Assembly (NCBI GenBank): GCA_964530525.1
Contig: CAZHBH010000006.1
Coordinates: forward strand, 1-52,758
Reading direction: 5' to 3'
DNA: 52,758 bases
Origin: CAYNQN01 sp964530525
Lineage (GTDB): Bacteria > Actinomycetota > Acidimicrobiia > Acidimicrobiales > Acidimicrobilacustridaceae
Each line of letters starts with the position of its first letter. Positions within the stretch are counted from its first letter, which is position 1. The position numbers and the translations under genes are program-made. Positions 17,532 through 26,598 of this stretch are shown here, in pieces. Under the pieces are notes generated by a model. It was not told the DNA's origin, ran no database searches, and saw only the letters and a program-made list of their open reading frames with translations.

Positions 17532-18752
17532 TCAGCCTCCCACGGCGGGCGCCGGTTCGAAGGCCACCGGCATCGCCTCGAAGCCGCTCACGAAGTTGGC
17601 CGGCCGAAGGGGAGCGGGCCCGGTCAGCTCCATGTCGCGCATCCTCAGCAGGATCTTCTCCACCATCACTCGCACCTCTAGCCGAGCCAGGCTCGCACCC
17701 AGGCAGAAGTGGGTGCCGAACCCGAACGCGACGTGGTCGTTGGGCGTGCGGGTGATGTCGAAGCGCTGGGGGTCGTCGAACACGGCTTCGTCCCGGTTGG
17801 CCGACGGGTACAGCAGCAGGAGCTTCTGGCCCTCGGCGATCTGCTGGCCCTCGAAGGTCACGTCCCTGGTGGCGGTGCGCGCCATGTTCTTGATGGGCGT
17901 GACCCACCGCAGCATCTCCTCCACGGCGGAGTCGATCAGCTGGTCGTCGCCCTCCTCGAAGGCGGTGGTGAGCGCAGCACGCTGGTCTGGGTGGCGGATG
18001 AGCTGCTCGACGCCACCGCTGATCACGTGGCGGGTCGTCTCGTCGCCACCGACCAGGATCAGCAGGCTCTCCTGCACCAGCTCGTCGTCGTCCAGCCGAT
18101 CCCCGTCAACCTCGGCGTGCACGAGGATGCTCATCAGGTCGTCACCGCCCGGCCCCCTACCTCGACGGTCCGCGATGACGCCGGCGGCGTAGGCCGAGTA
18201 GTTGGCGAAGGCATCCGCAGCGGCGAGGAGCTGCTCCTCGGTGGCCGCGTTGCTGAGCCCCGAGACCATCTCGTCCGACCAGCGCAGCAGGTCCCAGCGA
18301 TCCTCGGGCGCAACACCCAGCGCGTCGCCGATCATGATCATCGGCAGCTTCGCGGCCACGTCGGCTACGAGGTCGCACTCTCCTTGCTCCACCACAGCGT
18401 CGATGATCTCGTCGCAGACCTGGTGGATCTTCGGCTCGAGCTCGCGGACCCGCTTGGGGGTGAAGCCCTTGTTCACGAGCTTGCGCCGCCTCAGGTGCGC
18501 GGGGTCGTCCATGTCGATCATCATCGGCATCGCGTCCACGCCCGGCCGGATCCCCCCTGCGTTCGAGAAGGTGCCCGGGTCGCGCGCCACCGCCTTGAGG
18601 TGGTCGTAGCGAGCGATGCCCCACACGCCGTTGGGCTCGTCGAAGTAGACCGGTGCGTTGGCGCGCATCCAGGCGTACATCTCCTGGGGGTCGCTCGCGT
18701 AGAACTCGCCCGACACCAAGTCGATGTCCGGATGCGTCGGATGGTCGGCCAC
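17532..18752 (-). CDS. Cytochrome P450
   Basis: A 406-residue soluble bacterial P450. The I-helix oxygen-activation motif is GGDETTR (235-241), the ExxR motif is Glu279-Arg282, and the haem loop FGFGTHFCLG places the ligand at Cys350. The substrate-recognition side resembles actinobacterial CYP125/142-like sterol or lipid hydroxylases (for example RRKLVNKGFTPKRV), but this is a loose resemblance. The start is GTG at 18752 after AAGGGGGA. An LLM-class F420 oxidoreductase precedes it by 93 bp in the same direction, and a KstR-like site lies upstream of that gene. Together these suggest steroid or lipid metabolism. Redox partners are not in the window. Confidence 0.9.
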   Translation of the reverse strand: MADHPTHPDIDLVSGEFYASDPQEMYAWMRANAPVYFDEPNGVWGIARYDHLKAVARDPGTFSNAGGIRPGVDAMPMMIDMDDPAHLRRRKLVNKGFTPKRVRELEPKIHQVCDEIIDAVVEQGECDLVADVAAKLPMIMIGDALGVAPEDRWDLLRWSDEMVSGLSNAATEEQLLAAADAFANYSAYAAGVIADRRGRGPGGDDLMSILVHAEVDGDRLDDDELVQESLLILVGGDETTRHVISGGVEQLIRHPDQRAALTTAFEEGDDQLIDSAVEEMLRWVTPIKNMARTATRDVTFEGQQIAEGQKLLLLYPSANRDEAVFDDPQRFDITRTPNDHVAFGFGTHFCLGASLARLEVRVMVEKILLRMRDMELTGPAPLRPANFVSGFEAMPVAFEPAPAVGG

Positions 18753-18845
18753 GTCGTCCCCCTTCTTCCCTCGTCCTGTCGTGTGCCTGTCCCTGTTGCT
18801 GCGGTCGCCCGTCCCCGCCCGGGGTCCGACCCCGCCGAGCTGGTC

Positions 18846-19862
18846 CTACAGCACCAGTTCGGCGAGAGGCGCGAGCGCCTCCTTGCCCGGCGAGTAGACC
18901 AGCAAGGTCGTGACCGGGCTCTCCTCCCACATCGCCAGCCGGTCGCGGATCCGCTCGCGCGATCCGCACAGCGAGATGGCATCGGCGAAGTCGTCGGGCA
19001 CCAGGGCTATCGCCTCGTCGCGTCGCCCGGCGAAGAAGGCGTCCTGGATGGCGGCCACCTCCTTCTCGTAGCCGAACCTGCCCATGAGGTTGGCGTGGAA
19101 GTTGCGCTTCTTGGCGCCCATGCCGCCGATGTAGAAGCCCAGCATCATCTTCACCGGGGCAAGAGCGGCCTCGAGGTCGTCGTTGATGTTCACCTGCACG
19201 CCGGCCACGATCTCGAAGCCGGGCTTGGCTCCGGCGAGCGAGTCGGCGTACACCTCGGGGTGCTCGGGGGAGTAGTAGAGGGGCAGCCACCCGTCGGCGA
19301 TCTCGGCGGCGAGCGCCACGTTCTTGGGCCCCTCCGCCCCCAGGAAGACGGGGAGGTCCTTGCGCAGCGGGTGGGTGATCGACTTCAGCGGCTTGCCGAA
19401 GCCGGTGGCGTCGGCGCCGCGGTAGGGGAGCTGGAAGAACTCGCCGTCGAAGTCGAGCGGCTCCTCACGGCGCAGCACCCTGCGCACGATCTCCACGTAC
19501 TCCCTCGTGCGTGCGAGCGGCTTGCTGGCGGGTTGTCCGTACCAACCCTCCACCACCTGCGGGCCCGACACGCCGAGGCCGAGGATCATCCGGCCGTTGG
19601 AGATGTGGTCGAGGGTGAGCGCCCCCATGGCGGTGGCGGTCGGGGTGCGCGCCGACATCTGCACGATGCTGGTGCCGAGCCGGATCTTCGAGGTGTGCCC
19701 CGCGATCCAGGCGAGTGGGGTGAACGCGTCGGACCCCCACGCCTCCGCCGTCCAGACCGAGTCGAACCCGAGCCGCTCGGCCTCCTGCGTCGTGCCGATC
19801 ACGTCCGGAGGGGGCAGCTGTCCCCAGTAGCCCCACATCATGCCCAGCTTCATGCCCGGCAA
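18846..19862 (-). CDS. LLM-class F420-dependent oxidoreductase
   Basis: A 338-residue TIM-barrel protein of the bacterial luciferase-like family, F420-dependent subgroup. Typical segments are MKLGMMWGYWG at the start, AERLGFDSVWTAEAWG, then RLGTSIVQMSARTP and GRMILGLGVSGPQVVEGWYG. The product of such enzymes varies from lipid to secondary-metabolite oxidations. The start is either TTG at 19862, with GGGAGG six bases upstream, or ATG at 19853; the Shine-Dalgarno favours TTG. It is divergent from an amidohydrolase across a 57-bp gap that holds a KstR-like palindrome, and it heads the P450-murT-gatD-purU run. Confidence 0.88.
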   Translation of the reverse strand: MPGMKLGMMWGYWGQLPPPDVIGTTQEAERLGFDSVWTAEAWGSDAFTPLAWIAGHTSKIRLGTSIVQMSARTPTATAMGALTLDHISNGRMILGLGVSGPQVVEGWYGQPASKPLARTREYVEIVRRVLRREEPLDFDGEFFQLPYRGADATGFGKPLKSITHPLRKDLPVFLGAEGPKNVALAAEIADGWLPLYYSPEHPEVYADSLAGAKPGFEIVAGVQVNINDDLEAALAPVKMMLGFYIGGMGAKKRNFHANLMGRFGYEKEVAAIQDAFFAGRRDEAIALVPDDFADAISLCGSRERIRDRLAMWEESPVTTLLVYSPGKEALAPLAELVL

Positions 19863-19885
19863 CCGTAGCCTCCCGCTAACCTGAC

Positions 19886-19899
19886 TAGAACAGGTTCCA
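19886..19899. promoter_or_regulatory. KstR-like operator in a divergent promoter
   Basis: The 14-mer TAGAACAGGTTCCA agrees at all eight fixed positions with the mycobacterial KstR consensus TNNAACNNGTTNNA. It lies in the centre of the 57-bp gap between the divergent LLM oxidoreductase and amidohydrolase genes, where it could control both. KstR itself is not in the window. An eight-base match can arise by chance about once per 65 kb in unbiased sequence, so location is the stronger argument. Confidence 0.5.
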
Positions 19900-19919
19900 T
19901 TCTGCTACGGGGGTGGCAC

Positions 19920-21113
19920 ATGTCCGAGCTGGGCTTTCGCATCTTCGATGCGGACAACCACTACTACGAGGCCGTCGACGCCTTCACCCGCCACATAGAG
20001 CCGAGGATGGCGAGGCGTGCCATGCAGTGGGCCACAGTCGACGGCAAGACTCGCCTGCTGGTGGGCGGCAGGGTCAACCGCTTCATACCGAACCCGACCT
20101 TCGATCCCGTCGCCCGTCCCGGCGCCCTCGACGACTACTTCCGTGGGCGCATCGTGGCCGACGACATCCGGGCCGCCTTCGGCGAGCTCGATCCCATCTC
20201 GGCCGCCTACCGCGATCGCGACGCCCGCCTGGCCGTGATGGATGCGCAGGACATGGAGGGCTGCTTCCTCTTCCCGACCTTGGGCGTGGGGATGGAGGAG
20301 GCCCTCACCCACGACCCGGAGGCAGCGCACGCTGCCTTCCACGCCTTCAACCAGTGGCTGGAGGAGGACTGGGGCTTCGCCTACCAGGACAGGATCTTCG
20401 CGGCGCCGTACATCACCCTGCTCGACCCAGACAGGGCGACCGACGAGATCGATTGGGTCATCGAGCGTGGTGCTCGGATCATCGTGATGCGAGCCGGACC
20501 CGTGATGGCCCCGGCGGGGGGCAGGTCACCCGGCGACCGCGTGTACGACCCGTTCTGGTCGCGCATCGATCGTGCCGGGATCACGGTCGCCTTCCACTCG
20601 GGCGACTCCGGCTACGGGCGCTACGCCCGCGACTGGGGTGAGTCCGACGAGATGGAGGCGTTCCGTCGCTCCACCTTCAAGGCCATCACCACCACCGACC
20701 GCCCCATCATCGACACGATGGCGGCCCTCGTGTGCCACGGCGTGCTCACGAGGTTCCCCAACGTGCGCCTCGCCACCATCGAGTCCGGGAGCGAGTGGGT
20801 GCCCGGCCTGCTCAAGAAGCTGGGCAAGATCTGGGGTCAGACGCCGGCCCTGTTCGAGGGGGGCGATCCCGTCGAGCAGTTCCGCCGGCAGGTCTGGGTC
20901 GCTCCCTACTACGAGGACGACATCGCAGGCCTGGTGCGCACCATAGGTGCCGACAGGGTGCTGTTCGGCTCCGACTGGCCGCATGCGGAGGGCCTGGCCG
21001 AGCCCTCGTCGTTCATAGACGACATCGCGGAGCTCTCGTCGAGCGACGCCAGGCTCATCATGCGTGAGAACGGTCTGGGCCTCTCCCGGCCGCAGGTCTC
21101 GGCCCTGGTCTAG
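19920..21113 (+). CDS. Amidohydrolase 2 family (TIM-barrel metal-dependent hydrolase/decarboxylase)
   Basis: A 397-residue protein of the amidohydrolase-related family PF04909. Metal-binding candidates are Asp10/Asp12/His14 in FDADNHYYE, His226 in VAFHSGD and Asp352 in LFGSDWPH. Family members hydrolyse or decarboxylate aromatic and other acids, and many actinobacterial copies sit beside F420 and P450 genes. The ATG at 19920 has a GGGGGTGG Shine-Dalgarno. The last codon's TAG shares the CTAG tetranucleotide with the stop of convergent bioD. Function in steroid or aromatic catabolism is inferred from the neighbouring LLM/P450 genes and the KstR-like site. Confidence 0.85.
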   Translation: MSELGFRIFDADNHYYEAVDAFTRHIEPRMARRAMQWATVDGKTRLLVGGRVNRFIPNPTFDPVARPGALDDYFRGRIVADDIRAAFGELDPISAAYRDRDARLAVMDAQDMEGCFLFPTLGVGMEEALTHDPEAAHAAFHAFNQWLEEDWGFAYQDRIFAAPYITLLDPDRATDEIDWVIERGARIIVMRAGPVMAPAGGRSPGDRVYDPFWSRIDRAGITVAFHSGDSGYGRYARDWGESDEMEAFRRSTFKAITTTDRPIIDTMAALVCHGVLTRFPNVRLATIESGSEWVPGLLKKLGKIWGQTPALFEGGDPVEQFRRQVWVAPYYEDDIAGLVRTIGADRVLFGSDWPHAEGLAEPSSFIDDIAELSSSDARLIMRENGLGLSRPQVSALV

Positions 21114-21772
21114 CGCCCACCCACCAATCGACTGGTGAGTGCGGGCACCGACGTCAGCACCTCGGTCCCGTCGTGGCCGGCGAGCCAGTCGAGCGTGCGC
21201 CGGTGCAGGTCGTAGGTGCCGTCGTAGCGGTTCAGGAAGACCACCACCCCCGCTCCGTGCGAGGCGTGGTCCAGCAGCTCCACGCAGGACCTCACCTCGT
21301 GGATCGCACCGAGGTGCGCTTCGGCCACGACCACCACCACGTCGGGCAGCAGTCCCTCCACCAGCTCGCGGGTGGTGCCGTCGGCAGCTAGGGGCGACAG
21401 CAGGCCGCCCACCCCCTCCACCAGGCCCACGTGGGGTGCGGGGTCCGGCCACGAGAGCTCCGCCAGCAGCTCCGCCACCGTGAACGGCTCTCGCGCGAGC
21501 ACCTGCGCCGCCATGGGTGGGGCCATCGGCACCTCGTACCAGCGAGAGCGCGGGCAGACGATCGCCCGGTCCTCGCCCGTCGCAGCCGCCAGGACGTGGG
21601 CGTCGGTGGTGTGGTCGGAGGCGTCGTAGGACTGCACGGGCTTGCGTGCAGCCACCGACCTCCCCGTCGCCCTCAGCTCGCGCGCCACGGCTGCGGAGAC
21701 CCAGGTCTTGCCCACCTCCGTCCCGGTCCCGGTGACCACCGCCAACCTCTCGGGCCGCCGGCGGTCGATCAC
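21110..21772 (-). CDS. bioD: Dethiobiotin synthetase
   Basis: A 220-residue ATP-dependent synthetase closing the ureido ring from DAPA and CO2 in biotin synthesis. The P-loop GTGTEVGKT is at residues 15-23, KPVQSYD follows the first helix, and VEGVGGLLSP is the second conserved loop. The start is GTG at 21772, overlapping the bioF stop by 4 bp. bioA and bioB are not in the window. The stop overlaps that of the convergent amidohydrolase gene in a CTAG tetranucleotide. Confidence 0.92.
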   Translation of the reverse strand: MIDRRRPERLAVVTGTGTEVGKTWVSAAVARELRATGRSVAARKPVQSYDASDHTTDAHVLAAATGEDRAIVCPRSRWYEVPMAPPMAAQVLAREPFTVAELLAELSWPDPAPHVGLVEGVGGLLSPLAADGTTRELVEGLLPDVVVVVAEAHLGAIHEVRSCVELLDHASHGAGVVVFLNRYDGTYDLHRRTLDWLAGHDGTEVLTSVPALTSRLVGGR

Positions 21773-22908
21773 GGAGCTGGTACCAGCAAGCCCAGATCCT
21801 CCAGGGCCTCCCGGAGCATCAGCACCTCTTCGGGGGAGTGGGCGGCGCTGAGCGCCACCCGGAGCCGGCTGCTGCCGGCCGGAACGGTGGGAGGACGGAT
21901 GGCCGGGACGAGCAGTCCCCTGTCGAGCAGGGCAGTGGAGGCTTCGACCGCGTCGGCCGCCGAGCCGACGATCACCGGGAGCACGGGGCTGGGGTGCCCC
22001 GGGCTCAGGGCCCCCACGTTCTCGGCCAGCCTCGACAGCAGGTCGGCGCCTTCAGGGGAGCGCAGCACCGCCAGGGCGGCTCCGGCGGCGGCCACGTCGG
22101 CAGGGGTCGGCGCTGTCGAGAACACGAAGGGCCGCGCCCGGTTGACCAGCAGCTCCACGAAGGCCATAGGCCCTGCCACGAAGCCCCCTACGGCTCCGAG
22201 GGCCTTGGACAGGGTTCCCACGCGCACCACGTCGGCCTCGGGGTGCAGGTCGGCGAGGGGGAACACGGCGTGGGCGTCGTCGAGCACGAGCAGAGCCCGG
22301 TGGTCCACTGCAAGCGAGCTCAGCGCATCCACCGGCGCCACGTCGCCGTCCATCGAGAACACCGAGTCGCTCACCACCACCGATCGCTCTGCTCCACCCC
22401 GGGCGAGCAGCGACGCCAGGTGGTCGAGGTCGAGGTGGTCGTACACGGCGACCTCCGCCCCACGTGCGGCTGCCATCCTGCAGCCGTCGACGATCGAGGC
22501 GTGGTTGAGAGCATCCGAGCAGATCCTCACCCCGGGACCACCGAGCGTCGCCAGCAACCCGGTGTTGGCGGCGTACCCGGTGGAGAACACCACCGCCGCC
22601 CCGGTGCCCTTCCAGTCGGCGAGGTCTGCCTCCAGGCGTGCGTGGGAAGGTCTGGTGCCGGTGACGAGCCGCGACGCTCCCGAGCCGGTCCCCCACACCT
22701 CCACGGCGGCGGCAGCGGCTGCCTTCACCGAGGGGTGCTGCGTCAAGCCCAGGTAGTCGTTGGAGGCGAAGTTCACGACCTCCTGGCCCGATTCGGTGAG
22801 CACGCCTCGGGGTCCCGCAGCGGCCAGGGCCCTGGTCTGGCGCCAGAGGCCGCTGGAGACGATCGCGTCCAGCTCGCCGTCTATCCAGGAGCGCCAGGGG
22901 GAGATCAC
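21769..22908 (-). CDS. bioF: 8-amino-7-oxononanoate synthase
   Basis: A 379-residue PLP-dependent alpha-oxoamine synthase that condenses pimeloyl thioester with alanine in biotin synthesis. The PLP lysine is Lys235 in GTLSKALGAVGGF; His136 (NHAS), Asp210 and His213 (LDDAHA) complete the cofactor site. The GTG start at 22908 is forced by an in-frame TGA four codons upstream. The Shine-Dalgarno is weak. It is followed directly by bioD. A dense set of inverted repeats begins 45 bp upstream of the start. Confidence 0.92.
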   Translation of the reverse strand: MISPWRSWIDGELDAIVSSGLWRQTRALAAAGPRGVLTESGQEVVNFASNDYLGLTQHPSVKAAAAAAVEVWGTGSGASRLVTGTRPSHARLEADLADWKGTGAAVVFSTGYAANTGLLATLGGPGVRICSDALNHASIVDGCRMAAARGAEVAVYDHLDLDHLASLLARGGAERSVVVSDSVFSMDGDVAPVDALSSLAVDHRALLVLDDAHAVFPLADLHPEADVVRVGTLSKALGAVGGFVAGPMAFVELLVNRARPFVFSTAPTPADVAAAGAALAVLRSPEGADLLSRLAENVGALSPGHPSPVLPVIVGSAADAVEASTALLDRGLLVPAIRPPTVPAGSSRLRVALSAAHSPEEVLMLREALEDLGLLVPAP

Positions 22909-22952
22909 GAGCCGTCAGGCTAGGCGCACCAGCCGATCCATCAACTCGAAAG

Positions 22953-23160
22953 CGCGTTCGCGGCCCCGAACGCGAGCAACCCGGCCCCGAGGCAGCTCGC
23001 GCAATAGTCACCTCGGGACCGGGTTGTCGAGACGAGGCCCGACGAGTGGCTGTACTCAACTCGTCGACCATCTCCTCCCAAGTTGTATTGACGCTCCCCG
23101 CAGGTGGGTTCCGCGATTTCGCGAAGTTCTTCGCGATGCCCATCCGCCGGGCTCGGATGG
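22953..23160. repeat. Cluster of five inverted repeats in a divergent intergenic region
   Basis: The 325-bp gap between bioF and the lipoprotein gene holds no convincing gene but five hairpin-forming repeats. Their arms are 22953-22960/22967-22974 (8 bp perfect), 22977-22992/23011-23026 (15 of 16), 23040-23047/23059-23066 (8 perfect), 23119-23125/23130-23136 (7 perfect) and 23140-23146/23154-23160 (7 perfect). None is followed by a T-run on either strand. They could form a structured leader for either divergent operon, or a set of operators. A GGGAGGAG-ATG pair on the minus strand near 23069-23079 could start a leader peptide. Confidence 0.55.
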
Positions 23161-23233
23161 CAAGGTTCTACCCTGGCTTTTGCGGAGGGATGGCGCTGGT
23201 CAGCGCGTGGCAGGCTCGTTTCCTGAGGTATCG

Positions 23234-24364
23234 ATGACCCACAACTTCAGCGTTCCGGCGGCTGGGTCCGGGGCTGGCCGACCACCGGCACGCCCACGCG
23301 CCGTGCTGGTGGTGTGCTGCGCTGCGTTGGCGCTCGCCCTGCTCGCCTGCACCACCTCCGCCCGTCCCGACGCGAGCACCCCCACCACCTCCCTGCCCGG
23401 CACGACCGGCGTGACCGTTCCCGAGGGGTTCGTGGTGGCCGACACCAGGGGGGTGGCGATCGCGCCTTTCCCGGGCCGGGCGGGGTCGGGAACGGACGCT
23501 GGTGTGAAGGGTGGCGCCGCTGAGATCGGAGGTCTGGTGACGGGCCCCGACGGCACGCCGGTGCCGGGAGCGACGGTGCAGCTCGAGAGGTTCGTGGAGG
23601 ACCGGGTGGGCGTGTTCACCGCCACCACGGGCCCCGACGGTCGCTACCTGGTGCGCGATGCCCACGGAGGTCGCTACAGGGTGCGGGCCTGGCTCCAGCC
23701 CACGCTGGCCACCACCGAGCCTCGGGTGGAGTTCTTCGTCCACGACGCGAAGGTGCACGACATCGACTTCGCGCTGCAGGCCTTCGACGGCCACCTCCTG
23801 GAGATCCGCTTCGATCGCGAGGCCTGGAGCGTCGACGAGGTCGGCCTGGTCAGCGCGGTCTTGAGCCGCCAGGCGGTGGATGGGCGCGGGGTGGTCGTCA
23901 ACCAGGGCGTGCCCGGGGTCCAGCTGCGCCTGGGCCTGTCGGGCAGCGCCGACTTCGCGCCGGGCACCGCACCGCTCGCGTCGACAGACGGCGGCGGCGG
24001 CGCATCGTGGCGGGTCCAGTGCTCGCGCCAGGGATCGTCCCGGGCCAGCAGCAGCTCCCAGGTGGCGTCGGCCGCCGTGGGATTGCCCGTGTGCGGGCCC
24101 CGTTCCCAGAGCACCACCACCACGACGATCGCGGTCCCGCCGTTCCCGGTGGGCAACACCTTCGACGTCCCGTTCGCCGGCCCCGTGCCCCCTGGGGGTT
24201 ACCGCACCTTCCTCTCGGGATGCGCCACCGCCTACGAAGAGCTGGTGGCGGGGACCTGGACCCCCCGCAGCACGACCAGCAACACGATCCAGCTGGCGGG
24301 CCCGGGGCGGGGGTTCCGCGCGGAGGCCGGCACCGACGGCTGCTCGTACCAGAGGGTCTCGTGA
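23234..24364 (+). CDS. Lipoprotein with carboxypeptidase-regulatory-like domain
   Basis: A 376-residue exported lipoprotein. The N-terminus has basic residues (RPPARPRA), a hydrophobic stretch and a lipobox ending LLAC with Cys39. A carboxypeptidase-regulatory-like beta domain (about residues 97-170) shows the usual GLVTGPDGTPVPGATVQL followed by TGPDGRYLVRD. The rest is Ser/Thr-rich and unrecognised, with several Cys. The ATG at 23234 follows GAGG; the frame is open much further upstream but through non-coding DNA and repeats. It overlaps the PBP gene by 4 bp (GTGA), so it probably works at the same wall site. Its role is otherwise unknown. Confidence 0.7.
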   Translation: MTHNFSVPAAGSGAGRPPARPRAVLVVCCAALALALLACTTSARPDASTPTTSLPGTTGVTVPEGFVVADTRGVAIAPFPGRAGSGTDAGVKGGAAEIGGLVTGPDGTPVPGATVQLERFVEDRVGVFTATTGPDGRYLVRDAHGGRYRVRAWLQPTLATTEPRVEFFVHDAKVHDIDFALQAFDGHLLEIRFDREAWSVDEVGLVSAVLSRQAVDGRGVVVNQGVPGVQLRLGLSGSADFAPGTAPLASTDGGGGASWRVQCSRQGSSRASSSSQVASAAVGLPVCGPRSQSTTTTTIAVPPFPVGNTFDVPFAGPVPPGGYRTFLSGCATAYEELVAGTWTPRSTTSNTIQLAGPGRGFRAEAGTDGCSYQRVS

Positions 24365-26598
24365 CGGTCCCGGGCACCGGCACCTCGCAGACCTCCCGGC
24401 GACCCGCCTGGAGGCGCCGCACTCGGGTGTCGCTCCGCGTGCTCGTGGTGGTCGCGGTCGGGGTCCCCCTGTTCCTCGGCGCCAGCGCATCGGCGGCGCT
24501 CGGGCTGCTGCTGTTCGGCACGCTCCCGGGCACCGTGCCCGAGGAGAAGCCCCTCCCCGTCTCGGTGCCGTCGACGGTCTACGACGCCGACGGCAACCAG
24601 ATCGGGTCGTTCCACCAGTACGACCTGACCCTGCCGATGACCCCCCAGGACGTGCCCGAGGTGCTGAAGGACGCCGTGGTGGCCGCCGAGGACAGGAAGT
24701 TCTGGAGCCACAACGGCGTGGACCCCGAGGGGATGGTGAGGGCCGCTTGGGCGATCTACCAGGAGGGGCGCGTCGTGCAGGGCGCCTCCACCATCACCCA
24801 ACAGTACGCGAGGGCGCTCTACCTCACCCAGGAGGTGACCCTGGCTCGCAAGCTCCAGGAGGCGATCCTCGCGACGCGCATCGAGCGCGAGCTCGCCGAG
24901 GAGCTCGGATCCAAGGAGGCGGCCAAGGAGGAGATCCTGTTCCGCTACCTCGACACCGTCTACTTCGGCGGTGGCGCCTACGGAGCGGCGTCGGCCGCCG
25001 CCACGTACTTCCGCAAGCCCGTGAGCGAGCTCACCTTGTCCGAGGCGGCGCTCCTCGTGGGCGTGCTCCCCTCGCCGTCCTCCTACGGGCCCCGGGACAA
25101 CCCCAAGGTGGCCGACGCCAGACGGCGCGAGGTGCTCCACGCGATGCTCGAGACGGGGGTCATCACGCAGGCGGCTCACGACGAGGCCGCAGACCACGCC
25201 CTCTGGTACGCCGAGGGGATCGCTCCGCCCGAGGGGGCGGCGGTCACGTTGATCTACCCGCCCCCTGCGAGCGGCGCGACGGATCACCCGTTCTTCGTCG
25301 ACTACGTCTACAAGTACCTGGAGGCCAGGTACGGCTCGGAGAAGGTGCTGAGGGGGGGCCTGCGGGTCGAGACCACCGTCGACCCCCGCCTCCAGTCGCT
25401 GGCCGAGGAGGCGGTCGCCAGGGGCCTCCAGGGAACGGAGTGGCCCGTCGACATCTCCCTCGTGGCGGTGGAGCCCTCCACCGGCTTCGTGAAGGCGTTC
25501 GTGGGAGGGCGAGACTTCGCCTCCTACCAGGTGAACCTGGGCCTCGGCGGCTCGACCGGGTTCCAGCCGGGTTCGGCGTTCAAGATCTTCACGACGGCAG
25601 CAGCCCTCGAGGTGGGCTTCGACACGGACAAGACCTACCCCAGCGGCCCCTACCAGCCCCCTGGGTGCGACGACGACCCTGACGGCTGCGTGAGCCTTTC
25701 GGGCTCGGGTGGTCCGATGGGTCCGGCCCTGGCGTCGTCGAGCAACAACTACTTCACGAGGCTCATCGTCGACGTCGGGCCCGAACGGGTGGCCGAGGTC
25801 TCCCGTCGGCTCGGAGTGGGCGCTTCGGGCCTCACCCGCCACAGCCTCGGCGACGAGGTGGAGCACTACGCCTCGCTCACGTTGGGCGCCTACGAGGTGG
25901 CCCCGCTCGACATGGCCTCCGCAGTGGCGACCCTCACGAACCACGGAGGTCTGCACGTGCCCACACCCGTGCTCCGCGTGGTGGCCCCGGACGGCACCGT
26001 GCTGGAGGACAACACGGCCAGGGTGGCGGAGCAGGTCATCCACCCAGCGATCGCCGACACCACCGTCTCGCTCATGAGGGGCGTGATCGAGGGAGGAACC
26101 GGCCGAGCCGCAGCCATAGGCAGGCCTGCAGCGGGGAAGACGGGGACGACCGACGACAACCGCGCTGCGTGGTTCGTCGGCTCCACCCCCCAGCTCGCTG
26201 CCGCTGTGTGGATCGGCCACGCCGACCAGCCCCACCCGTTGGGGAGCATCGGCGGGTTCGGCGAGGTCGGAGGAGGTTCCATCCCCGCGCAGACCTGGGC
26301 CCGCTTCATGGGCCCGGCCATGCAGGGCCAACCCGTGGTCGACTTCGTGCCCCCCGGCCCCCTGCCCCCTCCCGGGGAGGGCTTCACGGGAGCCCGGTCG
26401 GCGGGCTCGGCTCGCCGTCTTCCAGAGGTGCCGGCCGACTGCGGAGGTCCGTGCGTGCAAGAGGGTGACCCAGATCCTGCCCCGACGGCGCAGGCGCCCC
26501 CGACGACAGCCGCACCAGCACCGGGCGGCCCGGGAGGACCAGGTTCCACGACCACCACGGCGGTAGCAGCGCCGACCGACGACGAGGGGGACGGCTGA
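24361..26598 (+). CDS. Class A penicillin-binding protein (bifunctional glycosyltransferase/transpeptidase)
   Basis: A 745-residue peptidoglycan synthase. A cytoplasmic basic tail and a TM helix (about 27-53) are followed by a GT51 glycosyltransferase domain with catalytic Glu110 in VVAAEDRKFWSHNG and the GASTITQQ motif (141-148). The transpeptidase domain has the SxxK motif at Ser405-Lys408 (PGSAFKIF), the SxN motif at 461-463 and the KTGT motif at 593-596. A Pro/Thr/Gly-rich tail follows the last fold. The start is GTG at 24361, coupled to the lipoprotein stop. The next gene's ATG overlaps its stop by 1 bp. It polymerises and cross-links lipid II at the cytoplasmic membrane. Confidence 0.92.
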   Translation: MTVPGTGTSQTSRRPAWRRRTRVSLRVLVVVAVGVPLFLGASASAALGLLLFGTLPGTVPEEKPLPVSVPSTVYDADGNQIGSFHQYDLTLPMTPQDVPEVLKDAVVAAEDRKFWSHNGVDPEGMVRAAWAIYQEGRVVQGASTITQQYARALYLTQEVTLARKLQEAILATRIERELAEELGSKEAAKEEILFRYLDTVYFGGGAYGAASAAATYFRKPVSELTLSEAALLVGVLPSPSSYGPRDNPKVADARRREVLHAMLETGVITQAAHDEAADHALWYAEGIAPPEGAAVTLIYPPPASGATDHPFFVDYVYKYLEARYGSEKVLRGGLRVETTVDPRLQSLAEEAVARGLQGTEWPVDISLVAVEPSTGFVKAFVGGRDFASYQVNLGLGGSTGFQPGSAFKIFTTAAALEVGFDTDKTYPSGPYQPPGCDDDPDGCVSLSGSGGPMGPALASSSNNYFTRLIVDVGPERVAEVSRRLGVGASGLTRHSLGDEVEHYASLTLGAYEVAPLDMASAVATLTNHGGLHVPTPVLRVVAPDGTVLEDNTARVAEQVIHPAIADTTVSLMRGVIEGGTGRAAAIGRPAAGKTGTTDDNRAAWFVGSTPQLAAAVWIGHADQPHPLGSIGGFGEVGGGSIPAQTWARFMGPAMQGQPVVDFVPPGPLPPPGEGFTGARSAGSARRLPEVPADCGGPCVQEGDPDPAPTAQAPPTTAAPAPGGPGGPGSTTTTAVAAPTDDEGDG

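Noticed and set aside
16280..17755. 491-codon plus-strand open frame opposite murT
   Set aside because: MurT on the other strand has P-loop and zinc ribbon; this frame has none and is Arg/Gly/His-rich.
22052..23143. 363-codon minus-strand frame starting upstream of bioF
   Set aside because: It overlaps bioF in another frame for most of its length and is a shadow there; only its first ~60 codons could be a leader peptide, which is noted as a possibility, not called.
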